This document shows positions 26,910 through 35,230 of a DNA stretch of 64,000 nucleotides, piece after piece (the first letter of the stretch is position 1; the number at the start of each line of letters is the position of its first letter). The notes under the pieces were generated by a model. It was not told the origin of the DNA. It searched no databases and saw nothing but the letters and a program-made list of their open reading frames with translations. Location of the stretch: contig NZ_QURN01000006.1 of NCBI RefSeq assembly GCF_003403035.1, positions 289,057 through 353,056 of the forward strand. The letters run 5' to 3'. The stretch is from Mesorhizobium denitrificans (GTDB lineage Bacteria; Pseudomonadota; Alphaproteobacteria; Rhizobiales; Rhizobiaceae). Both the position numbers and the translations under genes were made by a program.

Positions 26910-27766
26910 GATGCGGCTCCCTTGAGTTCAATCGCCGCAACCTCATCCACCTCAAACGCACGCGCGTTTTTGAGGTTCGGAATTTTGGCGCGCGCCGCCG
27001 CCACCTGCGCGGTGTCTATTTCCGCAACGATGGTGCTGGGTTCGTTGCTGTCAGCCTCCGCAAGGGTTCGCCCCCACGGATCGATAATCAGCGAATGGCC
27101 ATAGGTTTCGCGGCCGTCTTCGTGCACGCCACCTTGCGCGGAAGCTATGACAAACGCTCCATTCTCGATTGCGCGGGCGCGCAGCAGCGTGTGCCAGTGC
27201 GCCTCGCCCGTCTGGCGGGTAAAAGCCGCGGGAACGGTGAGCACCTGCGCGCCAGCCAACGCCTCGGCGCGGAACAGTTGTGGAAAACGCAAATCGTAGC
27301 AGATCGCGAAACCGAGCTTTGCAAACGGCAAATCCGCAACGACCGCACGTGTTCCCGGCTCGTAGGCTGATGACTCGCGCCAGCTTTCGCCGTTGTCGAG
27401 ATCGACGTCGAACATATGAATCTTGTCGTAGGTTGTGATCAGCGCGCCATCGGGGCCATGCAACAGCGCGCGGTTCGCCAGCTTCCCGTCTTCGCGCAGA
27501 ATTGCCGTCGAGCCCACATGCACGAAAATGCCGAGTTCAGCCGCAAGGCGCGAGGCGGTTTTGGCAATCACATCGCGCTCAACCGAAGTGAACAGCGCAG
27601 CGCGCGCATCCTTGTTGCGGATAAGACCGCCGGTCATTTCCGGCGTCTGGATGTAGCGCGCACCTTTGGATGCGGCCTCCCGCACCAGTCGCTCGAAATC
27701 CACCGCGTTGCGATCCGGGCTTGTGCCCGAGCGCATCTGAACGGCGGCAGCGAGAAAAACACTCAT
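26906..27766 (-). CDS. Carbon-nitrogen hydrolase (Nit2/omega-amidase-like)
   Basis: A 286 aa nitrilase-superfamily enzyme. The catalytic triad is present: Glu in QTPEMTGG, Lys in YDKIHMFDVD and Cys in AICYDLRFPQLFR. The sequence pattern matches the Nit2/NitFhit branch that hydrolyses omega-amides such as deaminated glutathione or ketoglutaramate. The ATG at 27766 (MSVFLAAAVQ) was preferred to a TTG at 27775 that overlaps the grxC stop. A grxC-nitrilase pairing would fit a metabolite-repair role for glutathione. Confidence 0.9.
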   Translation of the reverse strand: MSVFLAAAVQMRSGTSPDRNAVDFERLVREAASKGARYIQTPEMTGGLIRNKDARAALFTSVERDVIAKTASRLAAELGIFVHVGSTAILREDGKLANRALLHGPDGALITTYDKIHMFDVDLDNGESWRESSAYEPGTRAVVADLPFAKLGFAICYDLRFPQLFRAEALAGAQVLTVPAAFTRQTGEAHWHTLLRARAIENGAFVIASAQGGVHEDGRETYGHSLIIDPWGRTLAEADSNEPSTIVAEIDTAQVAAARAKIPNLKNARAFEVDEVAAIELKGAAS

Positions 27767-27771
27767 CTCAA

Positions 27772-28038
27772 TCAACCCAGTTTGCCATTTGCGAGAAGTC
27801 CGTCGAGCCTGCCCTGATCTTCCAGGGCATGAAGATCGTCACTGCCGCCCACATGCACGTCGCCAACGAATATTTGCGGGAATGTGCGTCGGCCAGAGCG
27901 CGCCATCATCTCTGCGCGCAGTTCTGGACTAAAGCTTGCGTCATGCTCGGTGTAAGCAACGCCCTTCCTGTCGAGAAGGCGTTTGGCTGCTGCACAATAG
28001 CCGCATAACGCGCGCGTATAGATCGTTACTTCAGGCAT
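27772..28038 (-). CDS. grxC: Glutaredoxin 3
   Basis: An 88 aa glutaredoxin with the redox motif CGYC (in YTRALCGYCAAAK; CPYC in E. coli), the cis-proline segment TFPQIFVG and the glutathione-binding GGSDDLHAL. It is a cytosolic thiol-disulfide reductant. It lies between comF and the nitrilase gene on the same strand. Confidence 0.95.
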   Translation of the reverse strand: MPEVTIYTRALCGYCAAAKRLLDRKGVAYTEHDASFSPELRAEMMARSGRRTFPQIFVGDVHVGGSDDLHALEDQGRLDGLLANGKLG

Positions 28039-28061
28039 GTATCACCAGTTCCGTTGCCGAC

Positions 28062-28835
28062 TTATATAGTCTCAGGCTCATCTGGCCGAAAGTCCCCCGG
28101 CAAAACCCGCGCAAATGTGAGCACATCGACCGCCGTTGCGCCACCCTTCAGCAGTGCTTTGGTTACGGAATAGACCGTCGCGCCTGTCGTGTAGACATCA
28201 TCTATCAGCAGCACGCGGCGTCCCTCTATCTCGATCCGGTGTTGCTGTGGCACTGAAAAGGCGGTCCGCACGTTTTCCTGCCGCTCTGCAAGTTTAAGTC
28301 CCACCTGCTGCCGCGTGTTCTTTGTACGCACCACGACATGCGGCGCAAACGGCTTCTTCGACAGCCCTGCAAGCGCACGGGCAAGCTCCGCCGATTGATT
28401 AAAGCGCCGCCAGAAAAATCTCGAACGATGCAGCGGAACCGGCACGATCATGTCTGCATCACGCACCAGTTCTGAACCAGCGCGCAGCATCCATTGCGCC
28501 ATGCGCGGTGCGAAATCGGTCTGGTCGCGATATTTCAGGCTTTGCACCATCACACGCGCCAAACCGCTATAGGACACGGCGGCTCGCGACCTCTGAAAAG
28601 GCGGTGGATTTGCAATTGCATCGGCCGAGAGAAACCCCTTGCCCATATCGTGAGAGAAAGGCGTACCCATAACCTCGCACCACGGCTTTTCTAAAAAGCG
28701 AATGCCAGGCCAGCATCCGGCGCATAGAGTGCCGGGAGCAGAAACAAGACGCGCACAACCAATGCAGGTCGCCGGGAAAAGAATTTGAGCGGTACGATCC
28801 GCAAATGAACTAAAAAAAGCCTTGAGCGCAGTCAT
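28062..28835 (-). CDS. comF: ComF family phosphoribosyltransferase-like protein
   Basis: A 257 aa protein with an N-terminal zinc-finger-like cysteine cluster (ATCIGCARLVSAPGTLCAGCW) and a C-terminal phosphoribosyltransferase domain with the PRPP loop VLLIDDVYTTGATVYS. The middle has VPVPLHRSRFFWRRFNQS, typical of ComF. ComF/GntX proteins are linked to DNA uptake in naturally competent bacteria; the exact reaction is unknown. The ATG at 28835 is preferred, leaving a 71 bp divergent gap to the methyltransferase. Confidence 0.92.
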   Translation of the reverse strand: MTALKAFFSSFADRTAQILFPATCIGCARLVSAPGTLCAGCWPGIRFLEKPWCEVMGTPFSHDMGKGFLSADAIANPPPFQRSRAAVSYSGLARVMVQSLKYRDQTDFAPRMAQWMLRAGSELVRDADMIVPVPLHRSRFFWRRFNQSAELARALAGLSKKPFAPHVVVRTKNTRQQVGLKLAERQENVRTAFSVPQQHRIEIEGRRVLLIDDVYTTGATVYSVTKALLKGGATAVDVLTFARVLPGDFRPDEPETI

Positions 28836-28906
28836 CGCTTGCTTCACCAGAAACCGCGCTGGTATTGCGCAAGCAAGCGCGCGGCACAACAGGAAAGAAA
28901 CGGCAA

Positions 28907-29764
28907 TTGCAGCCACTCTTCGACACGGATCTTTTGCTCGCTCGCAAGCTGCGCGCCTTGCGTTCGCGTGTCGATGGTGCAGATTTCCTCATGGCGCGCG
29001 TTGCTGAAGATCTCGCCGAGCGGCTTGCCACGGTCGAGCGTAAATTCAAACGTGCCATCGCCGTTTTCTGCACCACAGACGACGCAGCGCGGGTGCTTAT
29101 GGAAAGCGGCAAAGTCGGCAGCGTCGTCCGTGTTGAGCGTGACCCTGCTTTGCTGGGTACGAGCGAAGGCATTGTGGCTTCAGCCGAGGTATTGCCAATT
29201 GAACCGGAAAGCGCCGATCTGGCTGTTTCCTTGCTGGCATTTCAGGAAATCAACGATCTGCCCGGCCTTCTGTTTCAGATTCGACGCGCGTTGAAACCCG
29301 ATGGGCTTTTGCTGGCCGCAATGGCGGGCGGCGAAACCTTGCGGGAATTGCGCGAGTGCCTGCTCATCGCCGAGACGGAGCTGACCGGTGGCGCTGCTCC
29401 GCGTGTCGCGCCGTTTACGGACGTTCGCGATGCCGGTGCCCTGTTGCAACGCGCGGGCTTTGCCCTGCCGGTTGCCGACATTGAGATCATAACCGTGCGC
29501 TATGCGCATTTGTTCGCGTTGATGGCTGATCTGCGTGCGATGGGGGCGACGAACGCATTGATGGACCGTAGCCGCAGGCCGGTTTCCCTCCGACTTTTTA
29601 CGCGTGCAGCGGAAATCTATGCAGAACGTTTTGCCGATCCCGACGGACGGATTCGCGCTACGTTTTCGATTGTATGGTTGTCCGGTTGGGCACCGGATGC
29701 GTCGCAGCCGAAACCGCTGAAGCCGGGCTCAGCGCAGGTTTCGCTCACGCAGGTGCTGAAGTAG
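28907..29764 (+). CDS. BioC/NDUFAF5-like SAM-dependent methyltransferase
   Basis: A 285 aa methyltransferase related to BioC and to the complex I assembly factor NDUFAF5. The characteristic N-terminus is PLFDTDLLLARKLRAL followed by DFLMARVAEDLAERL; a degenerate SAM region and the ALKPDGLLLAAMAGGETLRELR motif follow, with the family segment PFTDVRDAGALLQRAGF. A TTG at 28907 behind AGGAAAG is my preferred start; the frame is open to a TTG at 28865. Alphaproteobacterial members may hydroxylate or methylate complex I subunits, which is unproven here. Confidence 0.88.
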   Translation: MQPLFDTDLLLARKLRALRSRVDGADFLMARVAEDLAERLATVERKFKRAIAVFCTTDDAARVLMESGKVGSVVRVERDPALLGTSEGIVASAEVLPIEPESADLAVSLLAFQEINDLPGLLFQIRRALKPDGLLLAAMAGGETLRELRECLLIAETELTGGAAPRVAPFTDVRDAGALLQRAGFALPVADIEIITVRYAHLFALMADLRAMGATNALMDRSRRPVSLRLFTRAAEIYAERFADPDGRIRATFSIVWLSGWAPDASQPKPLKPGSAQVSLTQVLK

Positions 29765-29769
29765 CTTCC

Positions 29770-29955
29770 CTATTGGGAATTGGCCAAGGCGTCGCCTACA
29801 GTTTGGGCGTTGTTGTTCCAAAGCGCATTTACCGAGAAGCCTGCACTCTTTGCTCCGCCAAGGAGCGCGACACAAATCAGCGCAGCAATCAATCCATACT
29901 CGATCGCTGTCGCGCCACTATCATCAATTAAAAATATTCGCGCTATATGTAGCAT
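29770..29955 (-). CDS. Flp/Fap type IVb pilin
   Basis: A 61 aa prepilin. The short leader MLHIARIFLIDDSGATAIEYGL holds the type IVb processing site at the G-A junction with Glu five residues after, then a hydrophobic helix (LIAALICVALLGGA). It is convergent to the methyltransferase with 5 bp between stops. No tad/cpa assembly genes lie nearby, so it is an orphan pilin; Tad genes would have to be elsewhere. Confidence 0.88.
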   Translation of the reverse strand: MLHIARIFLIDDSGATAIEYGLIAALICVALLGGAKSAGFSVNALWNNNAQTVGDALANSQ

Positions 29956-30052
29956 GAGGTTTCCGCCCATCTATGACTCGACGGTAGCAGGCGGTTGTTA
30001 AAAAGCTTGATGCGGCTTTGCTAAGATTGCAGCGGAATAGTCGCGCATCCGT

Positions 30053-30358
30053 TCAGCATGTGCCGGTGCTCGTGCCGTCTTGCCGAATAATGCACACAGC
30101 ATCCGGGGACGGTTGCAGCACGCTTCTGCGGATCGTGTAGGTGTTGCCTTTATCGATAGAGCCAACCTGCATCGCGTCGATACCAGCGCCATCGGCCCAT
30201 TCGCTGCTCCGCTTGTCCAGAGCCGGAACGATAATGACTGTCAGTGCGGCTATGCCGAGACCAAACAGCAGCGTGGCGCGCAAAAGCCCCATGCCAGCTT
30301 CACGCATGCTCCAACCCCTTTCGCTGCGAACGATGTCCCAGCCGCTTTCCTGCTCCAT
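30053..30358 (-). CDS. Small single-pass membrane protein, unknown function
   Basis: A 101 aa protein starting at the ATG at 30358 behind GTGAGGGATATT. It has a charged N-terminus (MEQESGWDIVRSERGWSMREAGMG), one transmembrane helix (LLRATLLFGLGIAALTVIIV) and a periplasmic tail with two cysteines (AVCIIRQDG, TSTGTC). It lies 97 bp upstream of the Flp pilin on the same strand. I do not recognise the family with confidence; a short periplasmic disulfide-bonded domain is suggested by the cysteine pair. Confidence 0.65.
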   Translation of the reverse strand: MEQESGWDIVRSERGWSMREAGMGLLRATLLFGLGIAALTVIIVPALDKRSSEWADGAGIDAMQVGSIDKGNTYTIRRSVLQPSPDAVCIIRQDGTSTGTC

Positions 30359-30505
30359 AATATCCCTCACCACGCCGTTTCGCGCATAGGTTGTGGATTT
30401 TGAAGAGAATTTTCACGTTCGGCTCAACGACTCGTTAACAAACCACCGATGATCGAAATACCGTTAACAGGCGGTGAATCGGCGCCGCCATCAGAGAGGC
30501 GATGT

Positions 30506-30654
30506 ACCCCCTCATCCACCTGCCGCGACCTTCTCCCCTTGGGGGTGAGGAGTGGTCGGCGGAGCGGATGAAAAGCCCAAAAATAGGCTTTTCAAATGAC
30601 AAACGCCCGGAGCCATCGCGCAGGGCAGGGTGGTGCCCGCAGGCGGCTGAGGGT
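30506..30654. repeat. Palindromic mosaic repeat, second long copy
   Basis: Its reverse complement aligns over its whole length with about 6028-6152, including the AAAAGCCTA...GGGCTTTT hairpin and CACCCCCAAGGGGAGAAGG block. The ends ACCCCCTCATCCACCTGCC and GCAGGCGGCTGAGGGT are diverged versions of the family ends. It takes up about half of the 310 bp between the membrane protein and the lrp gene; the rest (30359-30505) shows no gene. Confidence 0.82.
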
Positions 30655-30668
30655 ATGTTAGCCAACCC

Positions 30669-31124
30669 TTACACTTTTGGAAACACCGTCGAGCGCTTAA
30701 CCACGCCATAGGCGAAGCTCGTATCAATCGACGCTATGCCTTCAATCCTGTGCAGCTTGGTGCGCACAAATTGCTCATAGTCGTGGAGGCTCTCGATCAG
30801 CACGCGCAACAGATAGTCCGCGTCACCGGTCATGACGTAACAATCGAGGATTGAATCCAGATCGCGAATCTTGCGCTCGAATGCCGCGATAACATCTTCG
30901 GAATGGCGCTCTAGCCGGATGCGCACAAAGGCAGTGATGGGCAGGCCATATGCCTGCTCGTCGACAATCGCCGTATATCCCTTGATAACGCCTGCTTCCT
31001 CAAGCAGACGCAGGCGTCGCAGACAAGGCGAGGGCGAAAGCGCTACGCGCTCCGACAGCTCCTGATTGGTCAGGCGGCCATCCTGCTGCAGAGCCGCGAT
31101 AATTTGTCGATCTTTGCTATCCAT
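30669..31124 (-). CDS. Lrp/AsnC family transcriptional regulator
   Basis: A 151 aa regulator with an N-terminal helix-turn-helix (MDSKDRQIIAALQQDGRLTNQELSERVALSPSPCLRRL) and a C-terminal RAM/AsnC effector domain (CYVMTGDADYLLRV). It lies 68 bp downstream of the methionine gamma-lyase gene on the same strand, so methionine or another sulphur/branched amino acid is a reasonable ligand guess; the order suggests it may control that gene. Confidence 0.92.
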   Translation of the reverse strand: MDSKDRQIIAALQQDGRLTNQELSERVALSPSPCLRRLRLLEEAGVIKGYTAIVDEQAYGLPITAFVRIRLERHSEDVIAAFERKIRDLDSILDCYVMTGDADYLLRVLIESLHDYEQFVRTKLHRIEGIASIDTSFAYGVVKRSTVFPKV

Positions 31125-31192
31125 TGAGCAATCCTTTGGCAGAATCTGCCAAAGGAAATGCCATGCGCAGCTTGGATTTGAAACAGCGAATA

Positions 31193-32401
31193 TTACGCCG
31201 CGAGCGCGGACGGGACATTCGGCAGCGCCTGCTCCAGATCCGCGATAATGTCCTCAATGTCTTCGAGGCCCACCGACAGGCGGATAAGCCCTTCCGAAAT
31301 GCCGTGTGCGGCGCGCTCTTCGGGCGTGTAGGTGGAATGCGTCATGGAAGCCGGATGCTGGATCAGCGTCTCGGTATCGCCAAGGGACACCGCGCGATGG
31401 ATCATGTTCAGCCGATCCATCATCGTGCGCCCCGCATCGTGGCCGCCCTTGAGTTCAAAGGCGATCATTCCCCCAAACCCCGGCATCTGCCGCAGCGCCA
31501 GTTCATGTTGCGGGAAGGAAGCAAGGCCCGGAAAGTAGACCCGGCCAACCGCCGGATGCGCTTCCAGCATCTTCGCGACAATCATCGCATTTTCGCAATG
31601 GCGTTCGACGCGTAGCTTGAGCGTCTTCAATCCACGCAGCACCAGCATGGCGTTGAACGGAGCCATTACCGCGCCGGTCATATCCTTCATGCCGACGAGC
31701 CGAACCTGCGTCATATCCTCGGCGGAACCAACCGCGATGCCGCCGACCAGATCGCCATGACCGCCCATATATTTGGTCGCTGAGTGCACGACGATATCGG
31801 CACCCAGTTCAATCGGGCGGGTCAGCACCGGCGTTGCATACGTGTTGTCCACGACAACCTTGGCGCCCCGCGCCTTGGCAATCTTCGAAATCGCCGCAAT
31901 GTCGACCAGGCGCATGTTCGGGTTCGCTGGCGTCTCGAAATAGACGATGCGCGTCTTGTCGGACATAGCCGCTTCAACAGCCTGCGGATCGGTCATATCA
32001 GCGTAGGTGATCTTGATGCCGAACCGCGCAAGACCCGTGCGCATATAGGCAAATGTGCAGCCATAAAGCGTCTTGTCAGTGATGATCTCATCGCCCGGCA
32101 CGAGAAAAGTCCACAGAACCGACGTGATCGCGCCCATGCCGGATGCGAGCGCCAGCCCTGCCTCTGCGCCTTCCAGATCGGCACAGCGACGTTCCAGCAG
32201 ATCGAGCGTCGGGTTGGAAATGCGCGAATAGAAATAGCCGGGACGCTCGCCAGCAAAGATCGCAGCGCCCTGATCGACATTCTCAAACGTAAAGGTAGAT
32301 GTCAGGTGCAGCGGCGGCGTCAGCGCGCCTTCGTGGTCGTTCGGATTATAGCCAAGGTGAATGGCACGCGTTGCAAAACCAGCAGACTTGTTCGACGCCA
32401 C
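31193..32401 (-). CDS. megL: Methionine gamma-lyase (PLP-dependent)
   Basis: A 402 aa Cys/Met-metabolism PLP enzyme. The family features are TSTFTFENVDQGA, SRISNPTLDLLE, the cofactor stacking residue in LYGCTF, and the Schiff-base lysine in HSATKYMGGHGD. It cleaves methionine to methanethiol, 2-oxobutyrate and ammonia; cystathionine gamma-lyase or O-acetylhomoserine activity cannot be excluded from the sequence. The partner lrp gene follows. The upstream 173 bp (32402-32574) lacks an evident gene and should hold its promoter. Confidence 0.88.
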   Translation of the reverse strand: MASNKSAGFATRAIHLGYNPNDHEGALTPPLHLTSTFTFENVDQGAAIFAGERPGYFYSRISNPTLDLLERRCADLEGAEAGLALASGMGAITSVLWTFLVPGDEIITDKTLYGCTFAYMRTGLARFGIKITYADMTDPQAVEAAMSDKTRIVYFETPANPNMRLVDIAAISKIAKARGAKVVVDNTYATPVLTRPIELGADIVVHSATKYMGGHGDLVGGIAVGSAEDMTQVRLVGMKDMTGAVMAPFNAMLVLRGLKTLKLRVERHCENAMIVAKMLEAHPAVGRVYFPGLASFPQHELALRQMPGFGGMIAFELKGGHDAGRTMMDRLNMIHRAVSLGDTETLIQHPASMTHSTYTPEERAAHGISEGLIRLSVGLEDIEDIIADLEQALPNVPSALAA

Positions 32402-32574
32402 GAGAAACTTCCTCCCAATATCGCCCGAAATCGGACAATCGTTTACGGTCGAAGTCTCTCACCAATCGCGGGGCAAGTGCTGCCAAACTCTGCTTATAAT
32501 CGTGCGGTTTTTAGCAGATGTGATAGCTCGATGAGTATACCACTAGCGAAATATGCTAAAGCTCTGATTTTCAG

Positions 32575-32994
32575 CTAAAGCAGGTCGATAAGGAAAGGAA
32601 TGAGCGGTGCGTCGGCCGGTGGCATGTCATAGTCGCGCAGCTTCGTCGGCTTCACCCATTTCAGTGCCTGCGCGTCCAGCGGCTGCGGAATGCCCGTAAA
32701 TTTGCGGCAAACATAAAGCGGCATCAGCAGGTGAAACTTTTCATAGCTGTGACTGGCAAAGGTCAGCGGCGCGAGGCAGGCGGTCTGCGTCTCAATACCA
32801 AGCTCCTCACGCAACTCGCGAACCAGCGTTTCCTCCGGGGTTTCGCCGGGTTCGACCTTGCCGCCCGGAAACTCCCAAAGCCCCGCGAGTTGCTTGCCTT
32901 CGGGGCGCTGCGCGATGAGCACGCGACCATCGGCGTCAACGAGCGCGCAGGCAACGACGAGCAGAATCGGACGAACTGGCGTTTCCAATCTCAT
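32575..32994 (-). CDS. mutT: 8-oxo-dGTP diphosphatase MutT
   Basis: A 139 aa Nudix hydrolase that clears oxidised dGTP. The Nudix box is GGKVEPGETPEETLVRELREELGI, with EFPGG before it and ALKWVKPTKL near the end. Its start overlaps the GNAT stop by 4 bp (ATGA). It is the last gene of the argJ-GNAT-mutT operon. Confidence 0.94.
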   Translation of the reverse strand: MRLETPVRPILLVVACALVDADGRVLIAQRPEGKQLAGLWEFPGGKVEPGETPEETLVRELREELGIETQTACLAPLTFASHSYEKFHLLMPLYVCRKFTGIPQPLDAQALKWVKPTKLRDYDMPPADAPLIPFLIDLL

Positions 32995-33776
32995 GCTCCC
33001 GGCGGACGACGATAGTGATAGCGATAGACTTCCGAGAAGCCGATTGCGTTGTAAAGCCGAAGCGCAGGTGCATTGTCGGCTTCAACCTGCAGCCACGCCT
33101 GTTGCGCGCCGCGCAAACGCGCCCAGCGCAAAGCAGAGAGCACGACGCGGCGGCCATAACCTTTGCCGCGTTCGCGCGGACCGGTCGCAATCTCGAAGAG
33201 CCCCGCCAGATCGCCGTCATGCACGCAGACAGCGGTCGCCAGTGGCGTGCCCTGATCTTCAAGCACGAACAGCCCGGCTTCCGCATGGATTGAACTGATG
33301 ATCTCGGTAAGACCGGGGCGAAGGGCTGGGTCTATCGCGTGAACTGCCATCGCAGCATTGATGAAGCGGCCGATGTCCTTCAGCGGAATTTGCAGGATCG
33401 CGTTATCTACGGGCAGATCATCCAGATTTGCCCGCATCACCAGCGATTCAGACATTGTCTGCCAGTTCTGACTGTCGAGATAATCGGAGATCGGTCGGCC
33501 CGATAGGGGCGAAAGTCGAAATGTCGGCGCACGCCCATACGCCTCAAACCAGCGTGCTGCGCGCTCGACGCGCTCTTCAATGTTCTGCACGTCGCCGGGG
33601 TCGAGCGGATTGACCGAGTTCAGCCGCTTGGCCGGGTGCCCCGCATTGAGCCGCACGACCCATGTGCCGTCATAATGCACGGAGGCCGCCGGCCACGCGC
33701 GAAATCCTGCCGCCTCAAACCGCCGAACCAATGGAAGGCTTGTGCCTCCCGTGGCATTGGTGCCGGTTGTAATCAT
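32991..33776 (-). CDS. GNAT family N-acetyltransferase
   Basis: A 261 aa protein whose C-terminal half is a GNAT domain (GLFEIATGPRERGKGYGRRVVLSALRWARLRGAQQAWLQVEADNAPALRLYNAIGF). The N-terminal half (RRFEAAGFRAWPAASVHYDGTWVVRLNAGHPAKRLNSVNPL) matches the acetyltransferase found in rhizobial argJ operons. Start and argJ stop share one base (TGATG). Function unknown; a link with ornithine/arginine acetyl transfer is possible but not shown. Confidence 0.88.
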   Translation of the reverse strand: MITTGTNATGGTSLPLVRRFEAAGFRAWPAASVHYDGTWVVRLNAGHPAKRLNSVNPLDPGDVQNIEERVERAARWFEAYGRAPTFRLSPLSGRPISDYLDSQNWQTMSESLVMRANLDDLPVDNAILQIPLKDIGRFINAAMAVHAIDPALRPGLTEIISSIHAEAGLFVLEDQGTPLATAVCVHDGDLAGLFEIATGPRERGKGYGRRVVLSALRWARLRGAQQAWLQVEADNAPALRLYNAIGFSEVYRYHYRRPPGA

Positions 33777-35017
33777 CAGCTGCGGTAATCGCCATTAATG
33801 GCGACATATTCCTTTGTCAGGTCGCAGGTCCAGACCGTCGCCTTACCGCGACCGATGCCGATATCGGCGCGAATGCGGATTTCATCACTCTTCATATATG
33901 TAGAAGTCGCTTCTTCGGAATAATTCGGGTCGCGTTCGCCCTGATGCGCAAGGCGATTGTCGCCGAACCAGATTGAAAGAAGGTCGCGATCGGCAGGCTC
34001 GCCGGATTTTCCGACAGCCATCACGACACGTCCCCAATTGGCGTCTTCGCCGGCAACGGCAGTCTTCACAAGCGGCGAGTTTGCAATTGAAAGCGCGATG
34101 CGTTTTGCCGAACGTGCAGAACGTGCGCCGGTTACAGTGATCTCAACCTGTTTGCGCGCGCCTTCGCCGTCGCGAACAACCTGAAGCGCAAGGTTCTTCA
34201 ATATCTTGTTCAAGCCACGCTTGAAAGGCATCAGCGCCGGATCGCGCGGGTCATTGATCCGCTTCGCGCCGCGCTTGGCCGCTGCGCCCGTGGCAAACAG
34301 CAACAGCGTGTCGCTGGTGGACGTATCGCTGTCCACGGTGACGGAGTTGAATGTTGCGCCCACACCTTTCGAGAGAAGCTGCTGCAGCACCGGGGCGGCA
34401 ATGGGCGCATCGGTCGCGATGAACGAGAGCATGGTCGCCATGTCGGGCGCGATCATGCCTGCGCCTTTCGCAATACCGTTGATGGTTACATCAACATCGC
34501 CCAGCTTCACCGTAATGGTCGCCACTTTCGGATATGTATCCGTGGTCATGATGGCCTTGGCCGCATCCAGCCAGCGATCTTCCGTTGCCTGTCCCACCAT
34601 TTCGCCCAGCAAATGGGTAAACTTTGCGGGGTCGAGGGGTTCGCCGATAACGCCTGTCGAAGCTTGAAATACTTCCGACACCTTGCAGCCCGCCGCGCTG
34701 GCCGCAGCTTTGCCGGTTGCAGCGGTCGTTTCGCGGCCCTTTTTGCCGGTAAAGGCATTGGCATTGCCCGAATTCACCACAAGTATGCGCGCTTTGCCGC
34801 CGGGCAGGTTTTCGCGGCAGTAATCGACTGGCGCCGAAGGGCATTTCGAGCGCGTGAAAACGCCCGCAACTTCGGTGCCCTCATCCAGCAACATTGTCAG
34901 CAAATCGGTGCGGTTGCGGTATTTTATGCCCGCTTCGGCTGTCGCGATGCGCACACCTTTGATCGCTGGCATCTTGGGGTATTTCCGAGGTGCGAGAGGC
35001 GAAATCTGATCAGACAT
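33776..35017 (-). CDS. argJ: Bifunctional glutamate N-acetyltransferase / ornithine acetyltransferase
   Basis: A 413 aa precursor that self-cleaves at the conserved MATML motif (in [16 protein letters not shown]) to give alpha and beta chains, threonine being the nucleophile. It makes N-acetylglutamate and recycles acetyl from acetylornithine. Other family blocks are [10 protein letters not shown] and VIGEPLD. The start ATG at 35017 ([10 protein letters not shown]) is usual for rhizobia. It is divergent from the Wzz-like gene with a 213 bp gap. Confidence 0.96.
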   Translation of the reverse strand: MSDQISPLAPRKYPKMPAIKGVRIATAEAGIKYRNRTDLLTMLLDEGTEVAGVFTRSKCPSAPVDYCRENLPGGKARILVVNSGNANAFTGKKGRETTAATGKAAASAAGCKVSEVFQASTGVIGEPLDPAKFTHLLGEMVGQATEDRWLDAAKAIMTTDTYPKVATITVKLGDVDVTINGIAKGAGMIAPDMATMLSFIATDAPIAAPVLQQLLSKGVGATFNSVTVDSDTSTSDTLLLFATGAAAKRGAKRINDPRDPALMPFKRGLNKILKNLALQVVRDGEGARKQVEITVTGARSARSAKRIALSIANSPLVKTAVAGEDANWGRVVMAVGKSGEPADRDLLSIWFGDNRLAHQGERDPNYSEEATSTYMKSDEIRIRADIGIGRGKATVWTCDLTKEYVAINGDYRS

Positions 35018-35230
35018 GGTGACAATCGACCTGTTTGAGATGTGTGTTCCGTTTGCCTTAGACCGGCGCGGCACGCAAGTATCGCGAGGTTCTTTCATGT
35101 TCGAAAAAAATGGCCTGAAAATGCCTGTCGCCTCTCCGACCTTGCGCATCGACGTTTGCAACAGGTTGTAGATATTATATTTCTAATATATAAGCCTCTT
35201 CTAATAGTGCTAGACGGAATGAGAGGCAAT

